NCBI GenBank assembly: GCA_051747425.1
Contig: JBNJGD010000002.1
Span: 124,001 to 188,000, forward strand
Direction of reading: 5' to 3'
Source of the DNA: HTCC5015 sp051747425
Lineage (GTDB): Bacteria; Pseudomonadota; Gammaproteobacteria; HTCC5015
DNA length: 64,000 nt
Shown in pieces: positions 16,816-25,753 of this stretch. The notes under the pieces were generated by a model, which ran no database searches, had not been told where the DNA came from, and saw only the letters and a program-made list of their open reading frames with translations. Made by a program: the position numbers and the translations under genes. How positions within the stretch are numbered: the stretch's first letter is position 1; every line of letters begins with the position of its first letter.

Positions 16816-17778
16816 ATGAATCGAACAGCAATTTTCCAATTTTCAACCATCGCTGCCGCTGCGCTGCTCACCGCTTGTTCCGGTGGCACTGGCAACGGCG
16901 CCTCTGCAAAGGCCGGCGCTAACTCCGAGTCTGTCGCCGACCCCGTTACCATTGACGAGAGCAATAAAGCAGCCGTCGCAGCATCTTCCGAACGCGCTAT
17001 TAATGAGGCGACCGAAGGTGGCTTGGCCGATTTCGCAGGAACAGTAGGCGTTGCCAGTTTCGGCAAAAGCCAGATTGCCAACAAACAATCGCCCATGGAG
17101 GCGGTGCAGTGCGATTCCGGTTCGGGCAGCGTCACGGAAACCGAAACACAACTTTCCGGTACATTTAATAACTGCGTTTATTCCGAAAGCGACGGTCAGG
17201 GCGGCTCTGCCAAACTATCCATTGATGGCAGCTTTACATTCACCGAAGACGCCAACAGCTTCAGCGGTGAATTCGACGCTCTCACCTACGGCTTCATCTT
17301 TGATTCACAAGAAGGCTCTGGCGAGTTTGGCTTTATTTTCTTCGGCCTGATTGAAGGCACTGACGACGGCACCACTCAAACCACCAGCTTTGACAATTAC
17401 GGCATAAACTTTTACGCCGAAGTGGATGGCCAGGAAAATGCCGAAGGCCACTTCCGTTACCACACGGGTACCGTGGAATATGGCTATGGCAACAGCCCGC
17501 AAACTCTGGATGTGAATGACCTGCAGTTCAGCACCAATTACGCGGGTGTAGACGAGAGTGACAATAATGTCACGGTCGATCGTTTCAGCATCACCATGAA
17601 TACTGATGAAACTCTGGTTTACAGCAATGGCTCAACTTCAGCTCCGACCGCAGGCATCATTGTCATAGAGGGCACCAACCAGATGAGCATTGACTTCGGC
17701 ACCGGCAACCCCGCAACAGCCGATGTCACTCTCAATGGCACTACCGAGGAAGTTCAGGTCACCACCATCGGCTTCTAA
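16816..17778 (+). CDS. Lipoprotein of unknown function, paralogue 1
   Basis: A 320-residue secreted protein with a lipoprotein signal peptide; the lipobox is LLTAC with Cys21. The mature part is acidic and rich in Gly, Ser, Thr and Asn, without recognisable catalytic motifs. It looks like beta-rich surface or periplasmic protein. A pair of cysteines brackets a GSVTETETQLSGTFNNC segment. It has AGGAGAAGG just upstream. Its coding sequence is less GC-rich than the neighbours. It shares layout and terminator with the next gene. Final location (inner or outer membrane) is unknown; the +2 residue is Ser, compatible with the outer membrane. Confidence 0.75.
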   Translation: MNRTAIFQFSTIAAAALLTACSGGTGNGASAKAGANSESVADPVTIDESNKAAVAASSERAINEATEGGLADFAGTVGVASFGKSQIANKQSPMEAVQCDSGSGSVTETETQLSGTFNNCVYSESDGQGGSAKLSIDGSFTFTEDANSFSGEFDALTYGFIFDSQEGSGEFGFIFFGLIEGTDDGTTQTTSFDNYGINFYAEVDGQENAEGHFRYHTGTVEYGYGNSPQTLDVNDLQFSTNYAGVDESDNNVTVDRFSITMNTDETLVYSNGSTSAPTAGIIVIEGTNQMSIDFGTGNPATADVTLNGTTEEVQVTTIGF

Positions 17779-17797
17779 GTCGGTTCTTCGCCAGAAT

Positions 17798-17826
17798 AAA
17801 AACCCGGCTCCGGCCGGGTTTTTTTT
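17798..17826 (+). terminator. Rho-independent terminator after lipoprotein 1
   Basis: AACCCGGC and GCCGGGTT pair around TCCG and are followed by a run of T. The same 20-base hairpin recurs after the next lipoprotein gene. Confidence 0.9.
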
Positions 17827-17972
17827 GCCTATGTCGTTGGCGATAGCAAGTTTTGACAAAAAGGGCTTATAATCCCTCTGGTCCTTTCTGTATCGACCAA
17901 CCCCAAGGGCTCACTTCGAGCCCAGGACGATAATAAACCGGGGGCTACCCCACTCTCTTCGAGGAAATAACA

Positions 17973-19160
17973 ATGAATTATAAACACGCTATTTGGGCAC
18001 CCGCATTTGCCGTGGCCCTCCTGGGTCTTGCCGCTTGCGAGAACAGTTCCGACGATTTCCCTCCGGAATCTCAACCCGAGACCACTGGCCCCCTTTCCAT
18101 TTCAGAAGCCAACGCCAAACTGGTGGTCTCTGCCTCAACAGAAACCCTGCGTCTTGCCCCCTACTATCTCAATTCACTGAACAGGAACGCCGGAATTATT
18201 GGCGATTTTATTGAGTGGGGGCTGGACGGTGGTTCCCAGATGATCCTTTCATCCGGCAAGGTCACCCCGATGATCAATGAGGGCCCCGGCTCCGAAGACA
18301 GCTTCTCATCCGTGGCCTGCATGAATGAGGGCGGCACCATAAGTGGCAACCTTAGCAGACCATCTCCTGGTGAAGAATTCGATTACCGTGAAATCTCTAC
18401 GCTCGACGCCACCAACTGCGAGATTTTTGGGCTGACCCTGGATGGCAGCGTAACTCTTACCTTTGAAGTGGTTGAGGGGCAAACAAGCGTTACCTTCTAT
18501 GAAACATTTGATTTCAATCAGCTGACCATCAATGGCGACCGAAACATCCGTCGTTTGGCTGAGTCAGGCGGTGAAGACACATCCCTGAATGCCACACTGT
18601 CCGGCTCTGCGGTTTTGGTTAGCGGCTTTGGTGAAGAGGGCCCCTTTGGCCCCAACATCACCTTTAGCGACCTGTCCATCAGCAGCCCTGATGGCGAATT
18701 CCCCGGCGTCACCCTGGCCTCCGGCGACATCATGTTGAATGCAATTAACGACTTTGCGAGTGAAACGCCTCAATTTGGCCTTTCCCTGGCCGCCGATTCC
18801 CTGGCATTGGCCATTGAGCTGAATGAAGACAACACCATTGAAGTCGAACTGAACACCGAGGGCTCCTTGACCGCCGTCAACACCATGGAGTTCGGTCTGG
18901 TTCCCAGTGGGGACAAGATCTCGCCACTGGCACTCGAAGGTCCGTCTGAGCTGGAAGATCCCGCCTTTATCGCGACGGAGGGCACGCTGGCCATCGATAG
19001 TGCAGCGGACACCGGCATCACGCTGGACACCGCCAAAGGCGGCGAGCTGGAAATGGGTTACATCCTCAACGGCAGTCAGGAAACCGTCGTGACTCACGAG
19101 AGCATGGGCGCCAATTTCGACTACACAACACTGTACGAGTCTGTGGGTTCTATTGAGTGA
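17973..19160 (+). CDS. Lipoprotein of unknown function, paralogue 2
   Basis: A 395-residue lipoprotein; signal peptide with lipobox GLAAC, Cys22, and Glu at +2. The mature N-terminus (SISEANAKLVVSASTETL) parallels that of the preceding gene (TIDESNKAAVAASSERAI). Both have a later Cys...GG(S/T)(V/I)(T/S)...NC segment. I infer two diverged paralogues. The rest is acidic, beta-rich-looking sequence with no known catalytic motif. GAGGAAATAA precedes the ATG. The 190-bp gap holds a TATAAT (17868) and a GGGCTC/GAGCCC hairpin (17907-17923) that could lie in the 5' leader. Function is unknown. Confidence 0.75.
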   Translation: MNYKHAIWAPAFAVALLGLAACENSSDDFPPESQPETTGPLSISEANAKLVVSASTETLRLAPYYLNSLNRNAGIIGDFIEWGLDGGSQMILSSGKVTPMINEGPGSEDSFSSVACMNEGGTISGNLSRPSPGEEFDYREISTLDATNCEIFGLTLDGSVTLTFEVVEGQTSVTFYETFDFNQLTINGDRNIRRLAESGGEDTSLNATLSGSAVLVSGFGEEGPFGPNITFSDLSISSPDGEFPGVTLASGDIMLNAINDFASETPQFGLSLAADSLALAIELNEDNTIEVELNTEGSLTAVNTMEFGLVPSGDKISPLALEGPSELEDPAFIATEGTLAIDSAADTGITLDTAKGGELEMGYILNGSQETVVTHESMGANFDYTTLYESVGSIE

Positions 19161-19181
19161 TCATGTGAAGCAATGACAAAC

Positions 19182-19208
19182 AAAACCCGGCTCCGGCCGG
19201 GTTTTTTT
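19182..19208 (+). terminator. Rho-independent terminator after lipoprotein 2
   Basis: The core hairpin AACCCGGCTCCGGCCGGGTT is identical to that after lipoprotein 1 and is followed by seven T. Confidence 0.9.
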
Positions 19209-19264
19209 ATGCCGGTCGGCGCCGTGATGGTGGCGTGTTAAAATCAGTACGCAAAGGAGGCCCC

Positions 19265-20134
19265 ATGCCCAAAGAATTTATCCAGGACCACATCGCCATC
19301 GTCTACGACTTTGACGGCACCCTGACGCCACGGCCGATGCAGGACTACGCCATTCTGCCCAAGCTGGGCATCGACGCCGACGCTTTCTGGGCCGAAGTAG
19401 GCAAGGAGGTGGCCGAGACCGGTGCCGAGAACATGCTGGTCTACATGCGTCTGTTGCTGGAAAAAGCCGAGCAGGCCAAGGTCAATATCACCCGCGAGGA
19501 CTACGCCGAGTTGGCCCAGCACATTGAGTACTTCGCCGGTGTCGAGCAGTGGTTTGACCTCCTGAACGGCTATGTCGCCGCACGCAGTCCCGGCATCGAC
19601 CTGCACCACTACATCGTCTCGGCGGGCATGAAGGAAATCCTCGAGGGCAGTTCGATCAAGAACAAGTTCAGCAACATCTACGCCTCGGAGTACTACTTCG
19701 ACTACCGCGGCATTGCCACCTTCCCCAAGGTGGTCATCACCGACACCAGCAAGACCCAGTACCTGTTTCGCATCAACAAGGGTATCGAGGATCTGAGCCA
19801 GTCGATCAACGGACACATGCCCGAAGTGGAGCGGCCGGTACCTTTCAGCAACATCATCTACATTGGCGACGGCCTGACCGATGTGCCCAGCATGGCCCTG
19901 ACCAAGAAGGAAGGGGGGCACACCCTGGCGGTCTACAATGGCGAGGTGGAGAAGCAGCGCTCTGTCTGCCAGAACCTGCTTAAGGCCGGCAGGGCCGACT
20001 TTATCGCCGAGGCCGACTACCGCGAAGGAGGAGAGCTCCACCGTCGCACGCGCCTGCTGCTTAACAACATCATCAGCAGCATCGAGTACGAGCGCGAGTT
20101 GTTCAACTGCAAGCACCAGTACGGCGTCGACTAA
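19265..20134 (+). CDS. HAD-superfamily phosphatase
   Basis: A 289-residue haloacid-dehalogenase-type hydrolase. Motif I is YDFDGTLTPRPMQ (nucleophile Asp), motif II IVSAG, motif III a Lys near FPKVVITD, and motif IV IYIGDGLTDVPSM. The helical insertion between motifs I and II gives a C1-type cap like phosphoserine phosphatase, but the protein is longer and the substrate cannot be read from sequence. AAAGGAGG precedes the ATG at 19265 by four bases, so this start is preferred over the upstream TTG at 19235. Its TAA overlaps the stop of the small convergent gene. Confidence 0.8.
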   Translation: MPKEFIQDHIAIVYDFDGTLTPRPMQDYAILPKLGIDADAFWAEVGKEVAETGAENMLVYMRLLLEKAEQAKVNITREDYAELAQHIEYFAGVEQWFDLLNGYVAARSPGIDLHHYIVSAGMKEILEGSSIKNKFSNIYASEYYFDYRGIATFPKVVITDTSKTQYLFRINKGIEDLSQSINGHMPEVERPVPFSNIIYIGDGLTDVPSMALTKKEGGHTLAVYNGEVEKQRSVCQNLLKAGRADFIAEADYREGGELHRRTRLLLNNIISSIEYERELFNCKHQYGVD

Positions 20135-20316
20135 CTCGCTTTTTCCAAAGCCCGGCGAATGCTGTGTTCGGCGCACAGACGATCGTAGAGCTGGTCGATC
20201 ATCTCGTGAGTGATCTCGCTCTCGCGCCCCTGCTCGTCGACAATCGCCGCATAGCGGAAGTCACATGCCGGTATCTCTGCGATGTATTCAAGGTCTTTTC
20301 GTGTTTCCAGTTGCAT
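20131..20316 (-). CDS. Small conserved-looking protein, 61 aa
   Basis: A 61-residue acidic protein (MQLETRKDLEYIAEIP start) with no signal peptide or membrane helix. It is unrecognised. Support for being real: a full GGAGG ribosome site six bases before the ATG and a good start-to-stop frame in an otherwise non-coding gap. Its stop codon overlaps the HAD phosphatase stop (CTAA, 20131-20134). The segment EQGRESEITHEMIDQLYDRL looks like an exposed helical region. Confidence 0.6.
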   Translation of the reverse strand: MQLETRKDLEYIAEIPACDFRYAAIVDEQGRESEITHEMIDQLYDRLCAEHSIRRALEKAS

Positions 20317-20531
20317 AGCGTACCTCCTTGGCCATCACCTTGAGGTCGGCCCATAACAACCCCGTGGCACTTTTATGAAGCTGTCGTGACAAGCTTTTAC
20401 CGCCATCAGTCGGGATTTTTTAGCCAGCCGTCCCGTAGCGTCGCATTTAGCCCAATGTCACTACAACGCACGCGCTTCCCCGGCGTATAGTAGTCAAACA
20501 ACGGGCTTATAACGATAACGACGGAGGTGCC

Positions 20532-21686
20532 GTGAAACCTCGCACGCTGTTGAAACACATCATGGGCGCCTCGGGCGAGGTGCTCGATTGGGGCGTCATC
20601 CAGAAGTCCCAATTCATTTACGCCTGGATTGCCGAAATCGCCATCTGGCTGGCCATTTTGCTGGCCTTTATCACTTATGCCTCTGTTGTGCCGATCGACG
20701 GCTTGCACAAGGGGCATATCGAAGGCGCCTTCAAGGTCATCCTGGCCGTTCCCGTGGTTTCACTGATCGCCTTTGCCATCGGCTTTAAATTGCCTCCCAC
20801 GGCGCGATCTGAAGCTGTCTACTCTCACATTTGTATACAATTTTATGTCGCCATCAATGTCATTTTGGCCTACTACACCGGGATTTTTTCCGTGGTGGCC
20901 GGCATCGCCTTTGCCGGCGGTTCAATAACCGGTTTTATTCTGTTTCCAAGCCGCGTTGTTTTCGCCGGTTTGATCACTGGTGCGGTGGCTTCGGCGGGGC
21001 TTCTTGTGCTGAGCGCCTTCAATGCGATCGAGTACGCCCCGCTGCTCGATCACAATGCGGGCGAAGCCTGGCGCAGCCCGGCCTGGCAAGTTCTGATCGT
21101 TGGCATCTGCCTGCCCTACCTGGGCCTGCTAATCTCAATGAACAGCTCGGCGATTCGCCGCTGGCAAGCCCGCGAGGCCGAAGTGCTCTTTCTCTCCAGC
21201 ACCGACCCACTGACGGGGGTGGCCAATCGTCGCCAGCTGCTGGAACGCCTCGATCTGGAAATCCGACGCGCCATTCGACTCAAGGCGCCCCTCTCGGTGC
21301 TGATGGTCGACATCGATCACTTCAAGGTGGTCAATGACGACTACGGCCACCTGTGCGGCGACGAGGCCCTTCGTTGTGCCGCCCGTATATTCGAGGAGCA
21401 GACCCGCGACATGGACCTGGTGGGCCGCTATGGCGGCGAGGAGTTTGCCATCGTCCTGCCCAACACCAGTAGCGAAGAGGCTCTGCCCATCGCCGAACGC
21501 TGTCGTCAGGCCCTGGAACAGACTCCGGTAGACTGTGAGGATGGAACCCGGTTGTCACTCACTGCCAGCATTGGCCTGGCCTCACTGATCGAATCCGATG
21601 AAAACGCCGACCACATTCTCGCCCGCGCCGATGAGGTTCTGTACCTGGCCAAGGAGCAGGGGCGCAACCGCGTAATGAGTGCCTGA
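20532..21686 (+). CDS. Membrane diguanylate cyclase (GGDEF)
   Basis: A 384-residue protein with about six membrane helices in residues 27-202, forming an undefined sensory part, followed by a GGDEF domain (about 220-384). The active-site signature is GGEEF at 301-305. The metal and nucleotide residues in VDIDHFKVVNDDYGHLCGDEALR are intact, so it should make cyclic di-GMP. An inhibitory I-site RxxD (Arg292-Asp295) sits at the canonical five-residue spacing before GGEEF, so product inhibition is likely. It starts with GTG preceded by GGAGGT. The signal sensed is unknown. Confidence 0.9.
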   Translation: MKPRTLLKHIMGASGEVLDWGVIQKSQFIYAWIAEIAIWLAILLAFITYASVVPIDGLHKGHIEGAFKVILAVPVVSLIAFAIGFKLPPTARSEAVYSHICIQFYVAINVILAYYTGIFSVVAGIAFAGGSITGFILFPSRVVFAGLITGAVASAGLLVLSAFNAIEYAPLLDHNAGEAWRSPAWQVLIVGICLPYLGLLISMNSSAIRRWQAREAEVLFLSSTDPLTGVANRRQLLERLDLEIRRAIRLKAPLSVLMVDIDHFKVVNDDYGHLCGDEALRCAARIFEEQTRDMDLVGRYGGEEFAIVLPNTSSEEALPIAERCRQALEQTPVDCEDGTRLSLTASIGLASLIESDENADHILARADEVLYLAKEQGRNRVMSA

Positions 21687-21756
21687 TTCGAAACGCCTCG
21701 TCACGGGTCATTGACGCTTGTGCCTCTATCCTGGATTTGAGGTTGAGGTACCGATT

Positions 21757-22461
21757 ATGAAACAGATTTTGATCGCGGGCGCATCCAGCGGCATTGGCGC
21801 CGCCCTGTACGAAGGCTATTCGCAACGAGAGGGGTATCGGGTCTGGGGCACGAGTCGACATCCCGCCGGTTCGCCACTGCTAACACTGGACATCACCTGC
21901 TCCGACTCACTCAATGGTTTCTCGCACGAGCTGGGCGACCTCGTCGACCATATCGACACGGTGATTGTCTGCAGCGGACTCCTGCACCAATCGGGACAGC
22001 GGCCGGAAAAGGCCCTCAGGGAAGTCGATCTGACCCACTTAATGAACAGCTTTGCCACCAATGCCGCCGGACACCTGCTGCTCTACCGCCACCTTGAACC
22101 ATTTTTGAAACGGTCCAGCCACCCTGTCTGTGTCTCGCTATCGGCTCGCGTTGGCAGCATTGGCGACAATCGCCAGGGTGGCTGGTACGCCTACCGCATG
22201 TCCAAAGCGGCCCTGAACATGGGAGTAAAAACCCTGTCTATTGAGTGGCAGAGAAAAATGCCCGGGGCCACCATTCTGGCGGTGCACCCCGGAACCACGG
22301 ATACCGGCCTCTCGCGCCCCTTTACCCCAAAACTGCCCAAACATCACCAACTGCAAACGCCCGCAGAGGCCGCTGAAAAAATTGCTTTGATTGCGGACAG
22401 TGCATCGCCGTCAATCAGTGGGCATTTCATCGACTACGCGGGCAACCCGGTTCCCTGGTAA
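21757..22461 (+). CDS. Short-chain dehydrogenase/reductase
   Basis: A 234-residue classical SDR. The NAD(P) loop is GASSGIGAALYEG at the N-terminus, the catalytic serine is in SLSARVGSIGDN and the Tyr-Lys pair in YAYRMSKAALNMG. It ends with HPGTTDTGLSRPF, which resembles the C-factor/CsgA-like branch of small SDRs. Substrate is unknown. The ATG at 21757 is chosen over an upstream TGC-containing frame because the nucleotide loop then starts at residue 7. It is followed on the same strand by the DUF2505 gene and tpm. Confidence 0.85.
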   Translation: MKQILIAGASSGIGAALYEGYSQREGYRVWGTSRHPAGSPLLTLDITCSDSLNGFSHELGDLVDHIDTVIVCSGLLHQSGQRPEKALREVDLTHLMNSFATNAAGHLLLYRHLEPFLKRSSHPVCVSLSARVGSIGDNRQGGWYAYRMSKAALNMGVKTLSIEWQRKMPGATILAVHPGTTDTGLSRPFTPKLPKHHQLQTPAEAAEKIALIADSASPSISGHFIDYAGNPVPW

Positions 22462-22588
22462 CCAACACCCTTACCCGATGCGCCGGCCCTTGTCCCTTGG
22501 CGACAAAAGGCATTTTTTCACTGCCCGTGTCGTACCAGTTGCCGTGAATTCCAAGCAAAATGGCTTTTTTGCACACTCGAGTAACAGC

Positions 22589-23095
22589 ATGGCCATTCAA
22601 CTGGACAATCACTACCCCCTGAGCCCCCGGGAACTGTTCGAGATCTACACCGACAAGGCGTTCTACGAGAAGCGCTATGCCGGTGCCGGGGTCGACCAGT
22701 ACACCTTTGAAGCCTTCACGCCGAAAACGGACGGTTTTGAAATCTTTATCGAGATCAACCCGCCCATCGAAATTCCGGACGGCGTACCCAAGGCGGCTCG
22801 CAAACTGGTTCCCGAGCGCCAGCGCACCAAATACTCGGCGATCTGGACCATTCACGATGACGATCACATGGTGGCGGAGTACACTTACGATGTGCAGGGC
22901 AAGCCCATCGTAGTGGCCGGCTCCCGCACCTTGCGCGGCGAGAAGGCCGGCACGCGAAACATTGGCGCCTTCGACATAGAGTGCAGCATTCCCGTATTCG
23001 GCGGCTTGCTCGCCAGTCTGCTAGAAGATCGCGTGCGCCGCGAAATGGAGGCCGACGAGGTCGCCGTTCAGGAATACATCCGTCAAATGGGCTAA
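22589..23095 (+). CDS. DUF2505-family protein
   Basis: A 168-residue soluble protein starting MAIQLDNHYPLSPRELF. The pattern of an N-terminal YPLSP...LFEIYTD...FYEKRY segment and a C-terminal amphipathic helix (DRVRREMEADEVAVQEYI) fits DUF2505, a START/SRPBCC-like lipid- or ligand-binding fold of unknown function. The frame runs open to 22391, but only the part from 22589 looks like this family. It ends 17 bp before tpm and is probably cotranscribed. Confidence 0.7.
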   Translation: MAIQLDNHYPLSPRELFEIYTDKAFYEKRYAGAGVDQYTFEAFTPKTDGFEIFIEINPPIEIPDGVPKAARKLVPERQRTKYSAIWTIHDDDHMVAEYTYDVQGKPIVVAGSRTLRGEKAGTRNIGAFDIECSIPVFGGLLASLLEDRVRREMEADEVAVQEYIRQMG

Positions 23096-23112
23096 GCCCG
23101 GGAGCCGTCACC

Positions 23113-23772
23113 GTGGAGGCAAGTTTTTGGCACGAGCGCTGGGACAAAGGCGAAATCGGCTTTCACCGAAGTGATTACCACCCCTTTCTGACCGCCCACT
23201 TTCCCGGTTTGCAATTGCCACAGGGCGCCACCATTCTGGTGCCCCTCTGCGGCAAAACCCTGGACATGCGCTGGCTGGTCGAACAGGGCTATCAGGTGAT
23301 CGGCTCGGAACTCAGTGAGGACGCCGGCCGAGCCTTCTTTGACGAGCAGGGCTGGGACTACAACCGCGAAGATCTGGGCCCCTTTGTCGCCCTGCGCGGT
23401 CGGGAAAAACCGGTCACCCTGCTGATCGGCGACTTTTTTGTCCTGACCGGTGAACACATCGGCGCCATTGACGGTTTTTACGACCGCGCGGCCACCATTG
23501 CACTGCCTGCCGACATGCGAAAGCGCTACATCGAACACCTGCTGTCACTGCTGCCGGACAGCGCCAAAGGCCTGATCATCACCATTGAAGACGCCCCCGG
23601 CGAACACTTCGATGGCCCGCCCTTCAGCGTGCCGGCATCGGAAGTACTGGAGCATTTCGGGCGCGGAGGGCCGGTAGATCCGGTCGCCGAGCGCACCACG
23701 GAAATCCGCGAACCTCGCCACCCGCTGGAGACCGCGTTTCGCTATCGCGGCCGGGGCGTTTCAACCGAGTAG
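23113..23772 (+). CDS. tpm: Thiopurine S-methyltransferase family protein
   Basis: SAM-dependent methyltransferase, 219 residues. The TPMT signature FWHERWDKGEIGFHRSDYHP opens the protein. The SAM-binding stretch ILVPLCGKTLDMRWLVEQGY follows, and PFSVPASEVLEHFG lies near the end. Bacterial homologues detoxify selenite and tellurite by methylation. The start is GTG at 23113 with GGAG ten bases upstream. No ATG is available near the conserved beginning. The 3' end overlaps the convergent yqcC by 12 bp. Confidence 0.9.
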   Translation: MEASFWHERWDKGEIGFHRSDYHPFLTAHFPGLQLPQGATILVPLCGKTLDMRWLVEQGYQVIGSELSEDAGRAFFDEQGWDYNREDLGPFVALRGREKPVTLLIGDFFVLTGEHIGAIDGFYDRAATIALPADMRKRYIEHLLSLLPDSAKGLIITIEDAPGEHFDGPPFSVPASEVLEHFGRGGPVDPVAERTTEIREPRHPLETAFRYRGRGVSTE

Positions 23773-24081
23773 ATCGTCGACGGCCTGGATCAGTCGCTGA
23801 AGGCGATCCGTGTCCTCTTCGAGTTCGACAAACACCAGCTCGGCGTAGGGCGCAATATTACAGTTTCCAGGCAGTGGCGCCTCGGCCTCAAGCAGCGCCC
23901 ACATGCGGGGAATAAAAATCCACTGCAACCACTGGGTCAGATGCAGTGTGTCGGCGGCAAAGGGCTCGCTGCTTTGCACCTTGTCCACTGCGGGCGGCGC
24001 ACTCTCCCACAAATCCTGACGGCGCAACTCGCGCTCCACCTCAATCAACAATTCCTCTGCCTGTTTCACTGGCTCCGACAT
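23761..24081 (-). CDS. YqcC-like (DUF446) protein
   Basis: A 106-residue helical, acidic cytoplasmic protein. Features of the YqcC family are visible: LRRQDLWESAPP near residue 20 and the central block FAADTLHLTQWLQWIFIPRM. Function is unknown; in E. coli yqcC neighbours truC. It begins inside the 3' end of the DUF3187 gene (16-bp overlap) and ends inside the convergent tpm. It is the last gene of the rpe-gph-DUF3187-yqcC cluster. Confidence 0.82.
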   Translation of the reverse strand: MSEPVKQAEELLIEVERELRRQDLWESAPPAVDKVQSSEPFAADTLHLTQWLQWIFIPRMWALLEAEAPLPGNCNIAPYAELVFVELEEDTDRLQRLIQAVDDLLG

Positions 24082-25055
24082 GAGTCATCCCGCACGATCA
24101 GGTTGAGCAAAAACACCACATCCGGGCTGGTGCCCACATCGACATCTTCCGTCACGCCGATGTCCAGCGCGTAGCAGGGGGAGAAATTCAGTGTGCCGCC
24201 GCTGGTCAGGCTGGCCGAGTGACCCAGCAAACGGGTGTCGCTGTGGTAGACCGCCGTCTGGGCATCGGCCTGCAACTTGAACGACACGGTATTGTTCAGA
24301 CGCCACTCGATGCCATAGCTGGCAAAACCGTAGCCATCCCGGCGGAGATCGGCCAGAGGGCCGTCATCGCCCTCCATGTAGACACCACCGACACTGGCGT
24401 AGTGCTGCCAGCCATCGGCAATCCGGTTGCTGCCGGTGAGCCACAGGGCGAGATCGGTGGTGCCGCTGCCGGTGAGCTCGTCCTCATCGCCACTGGGCAG
24501 TTTCAGTTTGATGCCAACGCTCAGCTCGTCCTCATAGTCCGTCTCCAGCGAGCGCATCAGCGACACGCTGGCATCCCCGATGCCCGAACTCTCCTCCGTT
24601 CGGTCCATATAAGTCACGCCATCCTTGCGGTAAAACACGCGATATTGGTCGTCGCTGACATTGGGCCGCTGGCCCTCGGGAAAGCCAAAGGCGCCGTGAA
24701 AATCGTCGACAAAGCCGTCCAGATTTCCCGCACCGTGGGACACCCAGGGCAACTCCAGCCGCATGTCCCAGCGCTGGCTCAGGCCGTAGTCCAAAGCCAG
24801 CAACACCCGGGAGCTCTCGCCGTCGAGTCGCAGCGACTCGCTCCCGCGATCCTGTATGTGGAGCGTGTTGCTGACGCTGTAGCCCAGGTGGGAGCGCCAC
24901 TGGCCCTGGTCGAGGCCCTGTGGAATCGCCGACAGAGGGGCGCCGTAGTGCATGGTGAACGGGCTCATATCGCCGCTATAGAAGGGCTGTACAGCCAGGG
25001 TGCTCAGCGGTGTCAGCAGGCTCGCTACCAGCACAGTCGATGGCCAGGTTTTCAT
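24066..25055 (-). CDS. Secreted DUF3187-like protein, probable outer-membrane barrel
   Basis: A 329-residue exported protein with a signal peptide (about 1-22, ending STLAVQPF). The mature part alternates short hydrophobic stretches with turns (WRSHLGYSVSNTLHIQD, RWDMRLELPWVSHG, SVGIKLKLPSGDED), the look of a beta-barrel and of DUF3187. The ATG at 25055 overlaps the gph stop as TGATG; the TTG just upstream is ignored. Two cysteines, one near the C-terminus. No function is known. Its insertion after gph is notable, since in Pseudomonas rpe-gph is followed by trpE. Confidence 0.75.
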   Translation of the reverse strand: MKTWPSTVLVASLLTPLSTLAVQPFYSGDMSPFTMHYGAPLSAIPQGLDQGQWRSHLGYSVSNTLHIQDRGSESLRLDGESSRVLLALDYGLSQRWDMRLELPWVSHGAGNLDGFVDDFHGAFGFPEGQRPNVSDDQYRVFYRKDGVTYMDRTEESSGIGDASVSLMRSLETDYEDELSVGIKLKLPSGDEDELTGSGTTDLALWLTGSNRIADGWQHYASVGGVYMEGDDGPLADLRRDGYGFASYGIEWRLNNTVSFKLQADAQTAVYHSDTRLLGHSASLTSGGTLNFSPCYALDIGVTEDVDVGTSPDVVFLLNLIVRDDSCRSQ

Positions 25056-25753
25056 CAAACGCCTCCTTTCAAATCAATCAATTCATCCAGCGAGCGGCCG
25101 AGTTCGGCCAGCGAGTCAAACACCCGGTCGGGCTCGCTGTCTTCAATGGGAACACCGTGATTGTAACCGCCGCGCACAGCGACAAAAGGCATGCCGGCGG
25201 CGCGGGCGGCCTCGGCGTCATTGCGCGAATCGCCCACCATCAGGCACTGCTCCGGAGGAAGTTCCAGTTGTTCGGCAGCCAGCCACAGCAAATCCGGGTA
25301 GGGTTTGATGCGCCGGGCATCACCGCCACCGACCACGGACTCGAAACCGCTGGCCGCATCGAGCTGATCAAGCACGGCCAGGGTAACCTCCGCCGGCTTG
25401 TTGGTGACCAGTGCCCGCTGAATACCGCGCTCGGCGCAATCTGCCAACAGCGGCAATGCATCGGGGTAAAAGCGCGCTTCACGAACACCAATATCGCGGT
25501 AGTGGCGCATCATCACCGGCAGGACCCGTTGCACTTCATCGGGATCGGCGTCCCCTTGCATACGACCGGAGAGTATCCGCCGCACCAACATACCAGCGCC
25601 GTTACCAATCCAGTGGCCAATTTGTTCCTCACTGGTCACAGGCAGGCCGAGCTCATCCTCGGTGGCGCGCACCACCGAGACGATACCCGGCAGGCTGTCC
25701 AGCAGCGTGCCGTCAAAATCGAACAAAAAGGCGCGGATTGGCGGGGAAGCCAT
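25055..25753 (-). CDS. gph: Phosphoglycolate phosphatase (HAD family)
   Basis: Dephosphorylates 2-phosphoglycolate, mainly from repair of oxidised DNA ends. It has 232 residues: motif I AFLFDFDGTLLDSLPG, motif II VTNKPAEVT, motif III Lys in RIKPYPDLL and motif IV MVGDSRNDAEAARAAG. The start ATG at 25753 overlaps the rpe stop (TGATG), and the same overlap recurs with the next gene. The rpe-gph pairing supports the specific call over other HAD phosphatases. Confidence 0.9.
   Translation of the reverse strand: MASPPIRAFLFDFDGTLLDSLPGIVSVVRATEDELGLPVTSEEQIGHWIGNGAGMLVRRILSGRMQGDADPDEVQRVLPVMMRHYRDIGVREARFYPDALPLLADCAERGIQRALVTNKPAEVTLAVLDQLDAASGFESVVGGGDARRIKPYPDLLWLAAEQLELPPEQCLMVGDSRNDAEAARAAGMPFVAVRGGYNHGVPIEDSEPDRVFDSLAELGRSLDELIDLKGGV

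Noticed and set aside
17853..17873. TTGACA and TATAAT before lipoprotein 2
   Set aside because: The spacer is only nine bases, far from the usual 17, so they cannot form one promoter.
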